DNA from: Owenia fusiformis
Lineage: Eukaryota > Annelida > Polychaeta > Sabellida > Oweniidae
Assembly (NCBI GenBank): GCA_903813345.2
Contig: CAIIXF020000012.1
Span: 1,159,318 to 1,223,317 of the forward strand
Length of the DNA: 64,000 nucleotides
Direction: 5' to 3'
The notes under the pieces were generated by a model. The model was not told where the DNA came from. It searched no databases and saw only the letters and a list, made by a program, of their open reading frames with translations. Shown in pieces: positions 22,901 through 31,905 of this stretch (positions within the stretch are counted from its first letter, which is position 1; each line of letters opens with the position of its first letter). The translations under genes were made by a program, and so were the position numbers.

Positions 22901-25900
22901 AGGTCTGTATGATATTCTTTTAAATTAAAATGATTTCTGTTCATAAAATACAACCAAACTACTTTTATATATGCCATGGTTCAACTAAGGGAGTGTCATA
23001 CTATGAAACATATGATAAAGGTAGCATTTTCATATGTACTAGATTTCTACTAATCGTATGATCTGTAAAATGAAGCCTTCTGATGAGTCAGTTCTTGTGC
23101 TGTACCAATCTGTATTGCTACTGAGATTGTCCCCATTGATCATCTCTGTCGCAATACAGAAAATATTGGTACGGAGGGAACAATCTCAGTAGCAAAACAG
23201 AGGATCACACGATAAAAACGTTATAGAATGATTTGAAGTGCAATACAGGATATATTCATAATTCTGCTCTCGATATTCTGTATTAGCACTCAACTTAGTC
23301 TCACTCCAATACGGAACTTCTCGCGCAGAATATATCCTGTATTGAACTTCAAATCATTCAATAACTTATAGTATATATCCTGAAAAACTATGCCTAGGGG
23401 TCATTAACAGATTTGTTCAAAAGTTCAGAATTCCTAACTTTACTGTTCTCTTAGTACTATATCATTGGTTACAGTAATTGGTATAGTAGTTCTTAAATTC
23501 TGACCCCTGATTGGCAATTGTCTTTCAAACTATAAATTTGACAATACAGGATAACATACTTTGTATGTTTGTCTCTAGAATAATCTAAAGACAATTGAAT
23601 TTCAAGCCTCAAAATTCACAATATCTTTAGAACGGGCCATCCCGTTGGCACCAATGAAACAACAAAAGGATACATATCACTTTACCCCTGAAAACACCCC
23701 TGAAGACACCTTAAAACCCAATATGAACTATATCACTTACTCCTGTTGATGATTTTGGTTTAGTGGCTTCATTATATAAAGCTTGCAAAGTCTTAAAAAG
23801 ATGGTATTTAGAAAACATGAGTTAATCAAGATTAAGGTGCCAAATATGCACACAGCTGGAAAATGTCAATGAGCGTACATTAAGGATGGCGTCCAATTAC
23901 TATTAGCTATGATACGGAGGCAAGGGTATAAATGGTGGTTTCATTAATGAATATTGAATTTTTAAATAAACATATAAATCAAAATTTCAAAGTTTCATTA
24001 GATGAGGGTGCGAGGGGGGGGGTGTCAAACCATAATGATATTGACTTTTTTTGATAACTGTTGATAATTGGACGCCATGCCTGACCAACAAAATTAATTT
24101 TTTTTCTAATTGTTCATAATGTGTTTATATATATATCTTTTATTGACTCTTTAGATCTCATATATGAACTATATCACTTACTCCTGTTGATGATTTTGGT
24201 TTAGTGGCTTCATTATATAAAGCTTGCAAAGTCTTAAAAAGATGGTATTTAGAAAACATGAGTTAATCAAGATTAAGGTGCCAAATATGCACACAGCTGG
24301 AAAATGTCAATGAGCGTACATTAAGGATGGCGTCCAATTACTATTAGCTATGATACGGAGGCAAGGGTATAAATGGTGGTTTCATTAATGAATATTGAAT
24401 TTTTAAATAAACATATAAATCAAAATTTCAAAGTTTCATTAGATGAGGGTGCGAGGGGGGGGGGTGTCAAACCATAATGATATTGACTTTTTTTGATAAC
24501 TGTTGATAATTGGACGCCATGCCTGACCAACAAAATTAATTTTTTTTCTAATTGTTCATAATGTGTTTATATATATATCTTTTATTGACTCTTTAGATCT
24601 CATATCATGACATATTAGTCACTAAGGTAGAGCAGTTCTTCCCATTGTCGAGTTGAAGAACTGGTATCTTTATCCTGGCTAGAACCATAGACAATTCTAG
24701 CAAGCGCCAGCCTTTTATCGAGTTAGCAGCACTCTAGTTACTTGTCCAAAGTAAGTCCAAAAATTGACATCTTTATGAGACTTCAAGTATGTATTTTACA
24801 GAACATTTTTAAGTATAAATGTTGAACACATTCCGTAAAATTGTTGTTAATATACACTACAGTGAGAAGTAGGAGGGGGGGGGGGGGAGGAGGAGGTGGG
24901 TTACAGAGTCTATAGCAATAGAAGATCAAATAGGATGAAGGGACTCAAGAATTGTGGAACTTACTTATGCCATCAACATTTAGGAAATACAAATACAATT
25001 GGAGTGTCAGATCTCGAAGAATGAAATATTTGTCTTAATGTACCTACCTCTAGTCTGGCTCTATTGGGCCTAGCTAGGGCCGTCATGCTGAGTCTACGAG
25101 TGCGCTCTGATTGGCTTATACTACTCAGCTATATAGAGAGGATTAATGAAAGGTTAAAGGTTAACACAACTAATGACAGGTTAAAGGTTAATGGACCAAA
25201 TGCTTTGACTGACGAGAGTTCTGCCCAGCTCGTCTACATCTTTAAACATACTTGTTGGTCAAAACCAAGAAGATGATCTTATTTCCTCGATAAACCCTAA
25301 TTTGTGAATCAATCCTATCATTTAAAGCACATTTGAATTTCAAGGAGTTTGTGTATCCCAATTGAAAGACCTGCAGTGCAATGACCTGCATTGCCTCCCC
25401 AACTTGGGAACCATCAAATTTAATATTATACATTTTCCAGCGTTCAGAAAAATTCCCATTTACCACATGAAGCCAAAATTAAGAATTTTGCTTTACACAA
25501 ACTAAGCAGATTGAGCTTGTTAAAATGGTGACACTGATCAGACAATACTGCGATAAACAAAAACATTCTGACATGATGTTACAAAATAATTTATGATAAC
25601 AGAAAAAAGCAAGAAGGCTCAGTATTACAAAGCATTTAGTCCAGAGAGTGGTTAATACAACATATAGAATAGACATACTTAAAACATAATTTAAATATAA
25701 TTAAAATTACAGTTAATAATTAAATGTATTTTTCTTAATTAGAAAAAAGAACAAATATTATGTTAATACATATTAGCTATATGTTTAAAGAAAAATATTG
25801 CTCCCTTACTGCCTTACAGTCCAATTTGGTGATGTTGATTTTTCCCCAATTATCCTTGATTTGCCTCCCCTATTTGCCTCCCCTATTTCAAGAACACACC

Positions 25901-28900
25901 TCACCTAATTTTATGTTATTTCTGCACAGTTTAGAATGTTAACAGCATGCCTGTTTTGTTATTAGATCCTTTGTTAATTCCACTGCCTTATGTTTCAATT
26001 ATGATCATAGAAACAAATGCTACACTTTTAGTACATGTTTTCACATAATGTATATAAGTGTCGTCAAATCATGTGTTTTAGTACATGTTTCCACATAATG
26101 TATATAGTGTCGTCAAATCATGTGTTTTAGTACATGTTTTCCCATAATGTATATAGTGTCGTCAAATCGTGTGCGAATACTAGCTTATTTTCCATGAAAA
26201 TGTGACGCAAAACCGTAAATGTGAAAATTCACTCACATCTCTATGTTGTAATGCAGGAATAGTCGTTAAACTTGCCCGCCGTGACCTCTAAAACAAAACA
26301 CGTCATGCTATGTTCACAACAGTTTTGAATTAAGCAGTAAGTCCAGTATACAAGCCTAAAAGAGTATGCTCAAACACTTGCTTCATCATGGTCTTGCAAC
26401 ATGCCCCCCCCTCTACGAGGGATGCACCTTTTTCTCCATTTACCAGTTTAGAATCTTGATGGATATTATTTTGATGCGCCCTCAACCACTAATAGTTTCA
26501 CTTTGTGTCATAATATGCAAAACTCAAAATGAACTAAAAGGGTTTTTGGTTTCCATAGCAACAAGACAACATTTCCCATCTGCAATTCTTTTTTGGCAAA
26601 TAGATCCACACGAGGCTTGTTGCAAGACTAGTTTTACCACAAGGCACTTAAGCTACTTAACACCTCAATTATTTTTGGCTTGTATATGCAGGACTTCAAA
26701 TTAATCACTGAATAAATTAAAACATGAAAAAATAACATGGCATTCTATATGAACAAAAGTGTTCAAATAATTAAGAGAAACTAATATTAGTGAGAAACGT
26801 AACTGTAAAAAATGTGATCAAGCCATGCAAAGATAAGTTAAGAACTCAAAAATGTGAAAATATTGTTAAAAAACAAAAGATTTCAAAATCTCTTGAATAC
26901 ACAGAGCAACAAGAAATTGTCATAAAAACTCACTGTTATTGCAATCAAGAGATCAAAGATTTCAGTTAATAAAACTCAATCCGTTTTATTCACAATAAAA
27001 CATTATGGGATCAACCTGATTGTCACAGTCTTTGAAAATGTTGACCGAGTCAAACATTATTGACCATATATGGTTAAATGTTGACTGAGTCAAACATTAT
27101 TGACCATATATGGTTAAATGTTGACTGAATCAAACATTATTGACCATATATGGTTAAATGTTGACTGAATCAAACATTATTGACCATATATGATTAAATG
27201 TTGACTGAGTCAAACATTATTGACCATATATGGTTAATTGTTGACAGAGTCAAACATTATTGACCATATATGGTTAAATGTTGACTGAATCAAACATTAT
27301 TGACCATATATGGTTAAATGTTGACTGAGTTAAACATTATTGACCATATATGGTTAATTGTCGACTGAGTCAAACATTATTGACCATATATGGTTAAATG
27401 TTGACTGAATCAAACATTATTGACCATATATGGTTAAATGTTGACTGAGTCAAACATTATTGACCATATATGGTTAAATGTTGACTGAATCAAACATTAT
27501 TGACCATATATGGTTAAATGTTGACTGAGACAAACATTATTGACCATATATGGTTAAATGTTGACTGAGACAAACATTATTGACCATATATGGTTAAATG
27601 TTACAATCATCAGAGAATAGGAGACTGCTTTGATCATTTTTTGAATTTATGAAATGAAATGGATGAAACTTAAAATCATTTAAATGCTGAATTGCATCTT
27701 GTGACAATCAGGTGAACCTGACTGCTCTTCCTCTTTAAACAAATTCACTTATTTACACTACCTTGGGCTTTCTGGTTTGACCTGGGCGACGTATTTTGTT
27801 GATAGTTTCAACAAATCGCAAGAATCCATCGATTAGTTGGTTGTTTTCCTCTTCAGTGCATGCTTCAAAAATATCACATCTGAAATAAAAAGTACTGTAT
27901 ATAGGCCCAATTCAAGGTTTTTCAAATGCCACACAAATATAGGTTTAAAGCTGAGCTGTTTTTGATGGAAAACCTATTTTTGGTTAATAATTTGATTGCT
28001 CTGATGAGATCAAGGACGACTGGCAGCCATTATTCACACTCAATCTTCCATTGGTTGACATGGCCCAGTTTGGTATCATTATTTCCCATATTTTAAAGAC
28101 TGGCACTGTCATGGGAGTTTGAATATTACCATAATGCTGGTAATGTTCATCTCACAATGAAATACCTGGTCCAAAGATGAACCTTATAGATGATATATAC
28201 TGGCAGCCATCATTCAAACTCAATCTTCCATTGGTTGGCATGGCCCAGTTTGGTCATCTTATTTCCCATATATTAACCCTTTCCTGACGTGAATATAAGA
28301 GGAAAATGTTGTCCCCAGTGACGGATAAGTAAGAGTGTTTTTTAGGGGAAAACTGCAAAATACCTATGCCCTGGGACCTATACCTTGGATTTCATCACTG
28401 ATATACAATTTTTAGTAAGGATTATCACATAACAACTTGTCAAAATTTGGTGTAAAAATACTGAATAGAACTGGAGATATTGTTATTTCATTGATGTATA
28501 TAAATAAAAATAATGGTGCCAAAAGGAGCCTATCGTCCTGAAAGGTATTACATAATAGGGCTCCATATGGAGCCGCGCCTATCATCGTGAAAGGGTTAAT
28601 AAAGACTGAGACTGCCATGGGAGTTTGAACATTATGTACCATAATGCTGGTAATGTTCATCTCACAATGAAATACCTGGTCCAAAGATGAACCTTATAGA
28701 AATATTATTTCTAAATTGTTCCATGCCAGGAAATGGAAGTGGATGCAATTGAAGATCCAGTTTGAATAAAAGCTGCCAATCCTCCTTGGATGAAATAATA
28801 CTTGTCAAAACAAAAATGTGAAAAAACTAGTGCTAGGTGGTTCCATCTATGTAACTATAAATGTTGGGACCTGGTTACTACATAAAAATAGGAGTCTATT

Positions 28901-31511
28901 TCATCATTTAATATCTTATTTAGCAAAATACAACAACAATTCATACCTGGTGCTGCCATCTACAATACGTTTGGTGGCCTGGTTGTTACATGGCAAAAGA
29001 TAAAGTCGACTCCGCCAATATTTTAGTGACTCCATCAAGGAGAATTCCCCCTCCCCTCGTGTACAGATATACTGGTCCAAATAATTCCAGTTGTAATTCT
29101 CTACCTTCTCATTGGAGAACTCAGTCCAAGACACGTCATACTTGAAAGAGTCAGGACACTGAAAGAATATTTGGTAAGTTATAGGATATCCTATGATTTT
29201 GAAAAATATCATTTTTATCCACGAGTTGATATCAATATCTGGACAGGTGAGCGCACCGAATGAGTGCAGATATCACAAAATATCACAAAAAATCATAGGA
29301 TGTTCTATTTATCCCATAGTTCACCTAACCATGGACGTAGTTGGTATAGGCCTACGTCCATGACCTAATAAAGCATTTCAAAACAACATTCAGTTTTATT
29401 TTGTCAACTCTATGGCCAAAACATTAATAATTTCCTTATTTGTGACTAAGCTCATGTAACAATGCACATCACATTGTCTGGAGTTTTCAAATCTCAATAT
29501 TCTCCCTATTCCACAGATATAGTTTTTTTCCACGCATTTGCAAAATGTCATAGATATATATACGTGTTATTCTACAGATTTGACCTCAACTATGGGATAA
29601 TTTGTAATATGGCTGAGATTAATTTAATAATGAAGGACCCACGGTCCTGTGCTCACACAGTTTGGAACCTTCAGAGGAATGATATCCTGACTTTCAAAAA
29701 AATATTGATTATAGGATTTGTAGTCTCGAACTTTGAGAAACTTAGATAGCACAGTTGTGTGACCTAGTTTGATGACCTTTGACCTTGAAAATTTTACTTA
29801 GTCAGAGCTCAGTAAGGTCTTTTGTGATTAAGCTGACCAAAATTTACATCCAAAAATCAATTTGAAAAATCAACTTTTTTGACCTTTCGAAGGTCACTGA
29901 AGGTCAACTAAAGGTCAAATGCTAAAACTAATGTCAGATTTGAACTCCTGGCAACTTGTAGAAAGTGTGGTCAAATTGAAGCAAGTTGAAAAATAACTTA
30001 TTTTTACTGTTTTTTGACGTCAAATATCTCAAAAACGGTAAAAATTTGATGCTGACATATATTGAGGAATATGTAGGGAATGCTTTAATCTAGTGATGAT
30101 GTAATTCATTGCAAGAAATGATCAAGTATAAGGCAAACTTTGAGAAACTTGTCAATCATAAAACCTGCCATTGACTTTATACATGAGAAAGTTTCCTGAA
30201 AATGACCAAGTCCTACTTTTTGTAAACACCAAAAACTGTAATTCCAAGAGCTTTGAAATCTTCAGAGAACATAAGTTGCATATACAGCAACTACTAAAAG
30301 TTATTTGAAAGTTCTACTTTAACAAAGTGTCTAGTATTTTCAGAAAATTTGACTTTTTGACGTCAAAATCAGGAATTTCTCGGAAACCGGGCCAACTTGG
30401 GAAATGGCGATGATAGGTCAAATAGGCATTATGGATATGCATAAAATGAATGTGGCTATGACTCAATCCGAATAGCAGTTTTAATTTGTGCAGCCAATGT
30501 TGACGGATGGACGGACGGATGGACCAACGGACGGACGCCTGGTCGATCCCATAGGCTCACTGTGTGAGCCAAAAAACCAGCAAATTCATATGAATCTCCC
30601 CTACCAGGCTAACTTTGCCAGGTACTGAGTAAAATATTATCGCTGAAAATGTTACATCTCAAGGCATCTCAATATCGCAAGGACAATTAAATCGACAAAA
30701 ATTAGTTTTGTCCAGAGAAAAATAAAGTGAGTACAAATGGAAAAGTGGATGAATACCTGGAACCTGTATTTGCTCTGGATTGTCTTCTGGGGGTAGGGGT
30801 GTCTTGGTTTGTAGCACGTAACTGTTATGGTAGAACCAGTGAGGGAGATCTTGTGAAAGATGCGACCAATACTCAAGTAATACTCCTCCTGTAATGCACA
30901 AATAAATCAAATGTACAAGTAATACTCCTTCTGTAATGTAATGTACAATTAAATATAATGCACTTGTAAGTAAATATGTTGAAAAAGTATTAATTCTCCT
31001 GTAATCTACAAGTAAATATGATGCAAATGCATATTAGTATTCAAGTGGATGCAATTTTGCTTTCAAACTCTTGTTCAGGAGGTCCTTTCTCGAAAGTTTC
31101 ATTATTAACGAATCATTAATTCAATTGTTAATAACAATTTTCCTGTTTCTCGAAAGTTAACAATTCGTGATGACGTCATGTTTTTAACGATTTATTCGTT
31201 ATCCATGATTGATTTTATGAGTACGAATGGGGGTCTCGTTATTCCATTAACGATGTGGTATCCATAGAAACGAATCCACGACTCGCTTTCGACGATTTGT
31301 TAATAACGATAAGTTTCGAGAAACGGCCCCCTGTGTAGTATTGCTTGATTTTAAAACTGGGAAAATCACTGGCTATGACACTTACAGTTTGTTGTACACG
31401 CGACCTGGCCCTTATTCCCGTTCTCAGCTGGTTTTGTGCACTCGTCAACTGTGGCTGAATGACTCTGGAGACTCTGGAAGAAGCATGGGGCTTCACAATC
31501 ATCTGGAAACC
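13407..31511 (-). CDS. DEPDC5: DEPDC5-like GATOR1 subunit, C-terminal two-thirds or so (16 exons)
   Basis: Sixteen minus-strand exons join with every splice phase matching and no internal stop, giving about 840 residues. In order of transcription: 31511-31386, 30888-30757, 29158-28947, 27879-27762, 26287-26237, 25128-25048, 23791-23741 (duplicated at 24232-24182), 22426-22292, 21965-21862, 21552-21457, 21223-20979, 20227-20015, 15701-15538, 15046-14863, 14361-14298, 13953-13407. Recognisable DEPDC5 blocks are GFQMIVKP, GRIFHKISL, YNWNYLDQYIC, GFLRFVETINKIRR, a DEP domain (GLSFLTKQAGLPSYCF to HKFIHGFYLY), EWGTARYH, ELEVCWMVATGC, GFHLVPVPSDPFALPY, DPLRGPIFVPLN, FQEKILARFGF and FLWSWNHLLSKKW. 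In animals DEPDC5 joins NPRL2 and NPRL3 in GATOR1, a GTPase-activating complex for Rag A/B that restrains TORC1 at the lysosome when amino acids are scarce. The N-terminal half was not found in the window, so it lies further right with poorly conserved exons, beyond the window, or is lost. Confidence 0.88.
14298..14361 (-). CDS. DEPDC5: DEPDC5-like exon 15 (64 nt)
   Basis: A short exon between TTGTTGCAG and GTACAT on the minus strand. In frame it reads DVQEQQRVHDQLYTFQEKIL-A and links GSNSG to RFGF with phase 1 in and phase 2 out. It was found by requiring the missing phase between the two neighbours. Confidence 0.8.
14863..15046 (-). CDS. DEPDC5: DEPDC5-like exon 14
   Basis: Flanked by TTTTTAG and GTAAGA on the minus strand. 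Encodes MNNWVRRAGAYGFHLVPVP, SDPFALPYTPQSDPLRGPIF and VPLNVDALKNE, a highly conserved block of the DEPDC5 C-terminal domain. Enters in phase 0 and leaves in phase 1. Confidence 0.88.
15538..15701 (-). CDS. DEPDC5: DEPDC5-like exon 13, source of the 153-bp array
   Basis: Flanked by CCACATTTAAG and GTATGT on the minus strand. Encodes GAPMHKYVNVDIDPNEQSD, RPEWGTARYHGHYHPNCG and FELEVCWMVATGCILGDL. Phase 1 in, phase 0 out. Its first ~113 nt with the preceding acceptor are repeated about 20 times just upstream in the transcript. Confidence 0.88.
15588..18785 (-). repeat. 153-bp minisatellite derived from an exon 5' edge plus splice acceptor (about 21 copies)
   Basis: Period 153 bp measured at AGCCACAGTTAGG (15591, 15744, 15897, 16050, 16203 and onwards). 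The copy nearest 15.6 kb is the functional exon. Read on the minus strand each unit is about 40 nt of intron, a pyrimidine-containing acceptor ending ..CACATTTAAG, and about 113 nt of exon 13 up to ..PNCGF. It then jumps back into the intron text without a donor. Entering an extra copy in frame meets TAA a few codons after GF. Sub-variants (AACAATTCTAGATTTTTTT insert, ATGCTAGATTATAATAC, TGCTGATGGTATC) recur and show later multi-unit duplications, for example around 16.2-16.9 and 17.4-17.9 kb. Confidence 0.95.
18786..20014 (-). other. Upstream part of the intron between DEPDC5-like exons 12 and 13
   Basis: AT-rich, with a C homopolymer near 19092 and a loosely repeated text ACATACAAGTAT.. (about 19033 and 19141). 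No supported exon or recognisable element. Confidence 0.5.
20015..20227 (-). CDS. DEPDC5: DEPDC5-like exon 12
   Basis: Flanked by TTTTCTTACAG and GTAAAT on the minus strand. Encodes DVQSSLSSISLYENTSFQYE, WCEIAIHSH, then a serine-rich linker ending RTQYLSG. Phase 1 in and out, 213 nt. This linker follows the DEP domain. Confidence 0.8.
20979..21223 (-). CDS. DEPDC5: DEPDC5-like exon 11 (DEP domain)
   Basis: Flanked by ATTTTCAG and GTGATT on the minus strand. Encodes EGLSFLTKQAGLPSYCFVS, FEAVAWVKCYLEGAV, AIEILQRLITEGYVIHASGN and HKFIHGFYLYCIM. The pattern is that of a DEP domain (winged-helix fold used for membrane or protein contacts). Phase 2 in, phase 1 out. Confidence 0.88.
21457..21552 (-). 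CDS. DEPDC5: DEPDC5-like exon 10
   Basis: Between TTTATCAG and the strong donor GTATGT on the minus strand. Encodes ELPPPAPADEIVHTL and SLNSSSQDIIAGMIDT, leading into the DEP domain. Phase 2 in and out. The donor was chosen because it alone gives the phase needed by the DEP exon. Confidence 0.75.
21862..21965 (-). CDS. DEPDC5: DEPDC5-like exon 9
   Basis: Between AACTTTCAG and GTAAGA on the minus strand. Encodes SATYGSPLSLHEPSQSYIH and PSATSVRMGESIPSRG, a serine/proline-rich linker. Phase 0 in, phase 2 out. Confidence 0.75.
22292..22426 (-). CDS. DEPDC5: DEPDC5-like exon 8
   Basis: Between CTGTTCCAG and GTAATG on the minus strand. 45 codons: KAERERFGSRPGAVSPIPPE then VTGTPVQVLDLKK. Phase 0 both sides. 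Confidence 0.75.
23040..23370. mobile_element. Fold-back (hairpin) element
   Basis: Two nested inverted repeats: AATCTGTATTGCTACTGAGA with its inverse around 23185, and arms at about 23221-23257 and 23328-23364 (GAATGATTTGAAGTGCAATA against its inverse with few mismatches). A second copy in the opposite orientation lies at about 40352-40570. No coding capacity. Lies in a DEPDC5-like intron. Confidence 0.7.
23741..23791 (-). CDS. DEPDC5: DEPDC5-like exon 7 (51 nt)
   Basis: Between CATCTTTTTAAG and GTAAGT on the minus strand. Encodes TLQALYNEATKPKSSTG in phase 0, so it can be skipped or doubled without breaking the frame. It has an identical twin at 24182-24232. Confidence 0.7.
24182..24232 (-). 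CDS. DEPDC5: DEPDC5-like exon 7 duplicate
   Basis: Same 51 nt, acceptor and donor as 23741-23791, transcribed first. Inclusion of both would give a tandem 17-residue repeat. Exclusive use of either would give the same protein. Confidence 0.65.
25048..25128 (-). CDS. DEPDC5: DEPDC5-like exon 6 (81 nt)
   Basis: Between CTCTATATAG and GTAGGT on the minus strand. Encodes LSSISQSERTRRLSMTALA and RPNRARLE, phase 0 both sides. RRLS has the look of a basophilic kinase site. Little conservation is expected in this linker, so support is from phase and open frame. Confidence 0.6.
26024..26172. repeat. About 50-bp repeat, three copies
   Basis: Units start at GTACATGTTT (26031, 26081, 26130) and share CATAATGTATATA and GTGTCGTCAAATC. 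They lie within a DEPDC5-like intron. Confidence 0.85.
26237..26287 (-). CDS. DEPDC5: DEPDC5-like exon 5 (51 nt)
   Basis: Between TTTGTTTTAG and GTGAGT on the minus strand. Encodes RSRRASLTTIPALQHRD in phase 0. RRAS is a candidate basophilic kinase site. Skippable in frame. Confidence 0.6.
27041..27600. repeat. 40-bp minisatellite, 14 copies, with CArG and AP-1-like motifs
   Basis: Exactly fourteen 40-bp units. Each contains CCATATATGG (perfect in 13 of 14, CCATATATGA at 27181) and a TTGACTGAGTCAA-type segment. TGAGTCA is exact in four units, with TGAATCA, TGAGTTA or TGAGACA in others. Units with GAGT and GAAT partly alternate, a secondary 80-bp period. Lies in the intron between DEPDC5-like exons 4 and 5. 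Confidence 0.95.
27762..27879 (-). CDS. DEPDC5: DEPDC5-like exon 4
   Basis: Between CTTTTTATTTCAG and GTAGTG on the minus strand. Encodes CDIFEACTEEENNQLIDG and FLRFVETINKIRRPGQTRKP. The FVE.IN.IRR block is characteristic of DEPDC5. Phase 2 in, phase 0 out. Confidence 0.85.
28018..28705. repeat. About 180-bp tandem duplication, one copy interrupted by a TTAA element
   Basis: The text ACTGGCAGCCATTATTCA.. to ..GATGAACCTTATAG (28018-28190) is repeated at 28198-28700. The second copy is split by the insertion at 28277-28595. Located in the intron between DEPDC5-like exons 3 and 4. Confidence 0.85.
28277..28595. mobile_element. 319-bp piggyBac-like MITE in a TTAA site
   Basis: Starts CCCTTTC and ends GAAAGGG, flanked by TTAA on both sides (28273-28276, 28596-28599). 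The neighbouring tandem copy keeps the unoccupied site with a single TTAA (about 28093). TTAA duplication and CCCTTT ends are the piggyBac signature. No transposase. Confidence 0.8.
28947..29158 (-). CDS. DEPDC5: DEPDC5-like exon 3
   Basis: Between TATTCTTTCAG and GTATGA on the minus strand. Encodes CPDSFKYDVSWTEFSNEKVE, NYNWNYLDQYICTRGEGEFS, LMESLKYWRSRLYLLPC and TKRIVDGSTR. This is one of the best-conserved DEPDC5 blocks and anchors the gene identification. Phase 0 in, phase 2 out. Confidence 0.9.
29740..30600. repeat. Dispersed repeat rich in AGGTCA / TGACCT half-sites
   Basis: Contains TGACCTTTGACCTT (29773-29786), and TGACCT, AGGTCA, AGGTCA, AGGTCA at 29880-29917. It ends in GGATGGACGGACGGATGGAC text around 30510-30540 and GGCTCACTGTGTGAGCC. 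Related text in the opposite orientation occurs at about 37320-37600. No coding exon inside. Confidence 0.6.
30757..30888 (-). CDS. DEPDC5: DEPDC5-like exon 2
   Basis: Between GTGCATTACAG and GTATTC on the minus strand. Encodes EEYYLSIGRIFHKISLTGS, TITVTCYKPRHPYPQ and TIQSKYRFQ. Phase 0 both sides, 44 codons. Confidence 0.88.
31386..31511 (-). CDS. DEPDC5: DEPDC5-like exon 1 of those recognised
   Basis: Between CTATTTTCAG and GTAAGT on the minus strand. Encodes GFQMIVKPHASSRVSRVIQ, PQLTSAQNQLRTG and RARSRVQQT. Phase 0 both sides. It is the most 5' exon I can tie to the family. Its acceptor edge is triplicated. Confidence 0.82.
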
Positions 31512-31905
31512 CTGAAAATAGATCATAAACATAAGTATAAACTGTAAATGCATACCACCATATAAGGTCTGTATTTAGGCCTTTAGGAATACAACTACTC
31601 GTCAACTGTGGCTGAATGACTCGGGAGACTCTGGAAGAAGCATGGGGCTTCACAATCATCTGGAAACCCTGAAAATAGATCATAAACATAAGTATAAACT
31701 GTAAATGCATACCACCATATAAGGTCTGTATTTAGGCCTTTAGGAATACAACTACTCGTCAACTGTGGCTGAATGACTCGGGAGACTCTGGAAGAAGCAT
31801 GGGGCTTCACAATCATCTGGAAACCCTGAAAATAGATCATAAACATAAGTATAAACTGTAAATGCATACCACCATATAAGGTTTGTATTTAGGCCTTTAG
31901 GAATA
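31434..31905 (-). repeat. 157-bp repeat, three copies, carrying the exon 1 acceptor edge
   Basis: GTCAACTGTGGCTG recurs at 31444, 31601 and 31758, a 157-bp period. Each unit holds the acceptor CTATTTTCAG and the first ~75 nt of the exon (GFQMIVKP..QPQLTS) in minus orientation. Only the copy nearest 31.4 kb continues into the full exon with a donor. The two extra copies lie upstream in the transcript. Confidence 0.93.

Larger units (their letters stand above)
23721..24606 (-). repeat. 441-bp tandem duplication containing a 51-nt exon
   Basis: 23721-24161 and 24162-24602 are almost identical. The only clear difference I saw is one G in the homopolymer near 24014/24455. Each copy carries acceptor, 51-nt exon and donor GTAAGT of the DEPDC5-like gene (23741-23791 and 24182-24232). 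Confidence 0.93.

Noticed and set aside
31366-31867. Longer minus-strand frames that run through the 157-bp copies
   Set aside because: They are read-through of duplicated acceptor and intron text. The splice-consistent exon is 31386-31511.
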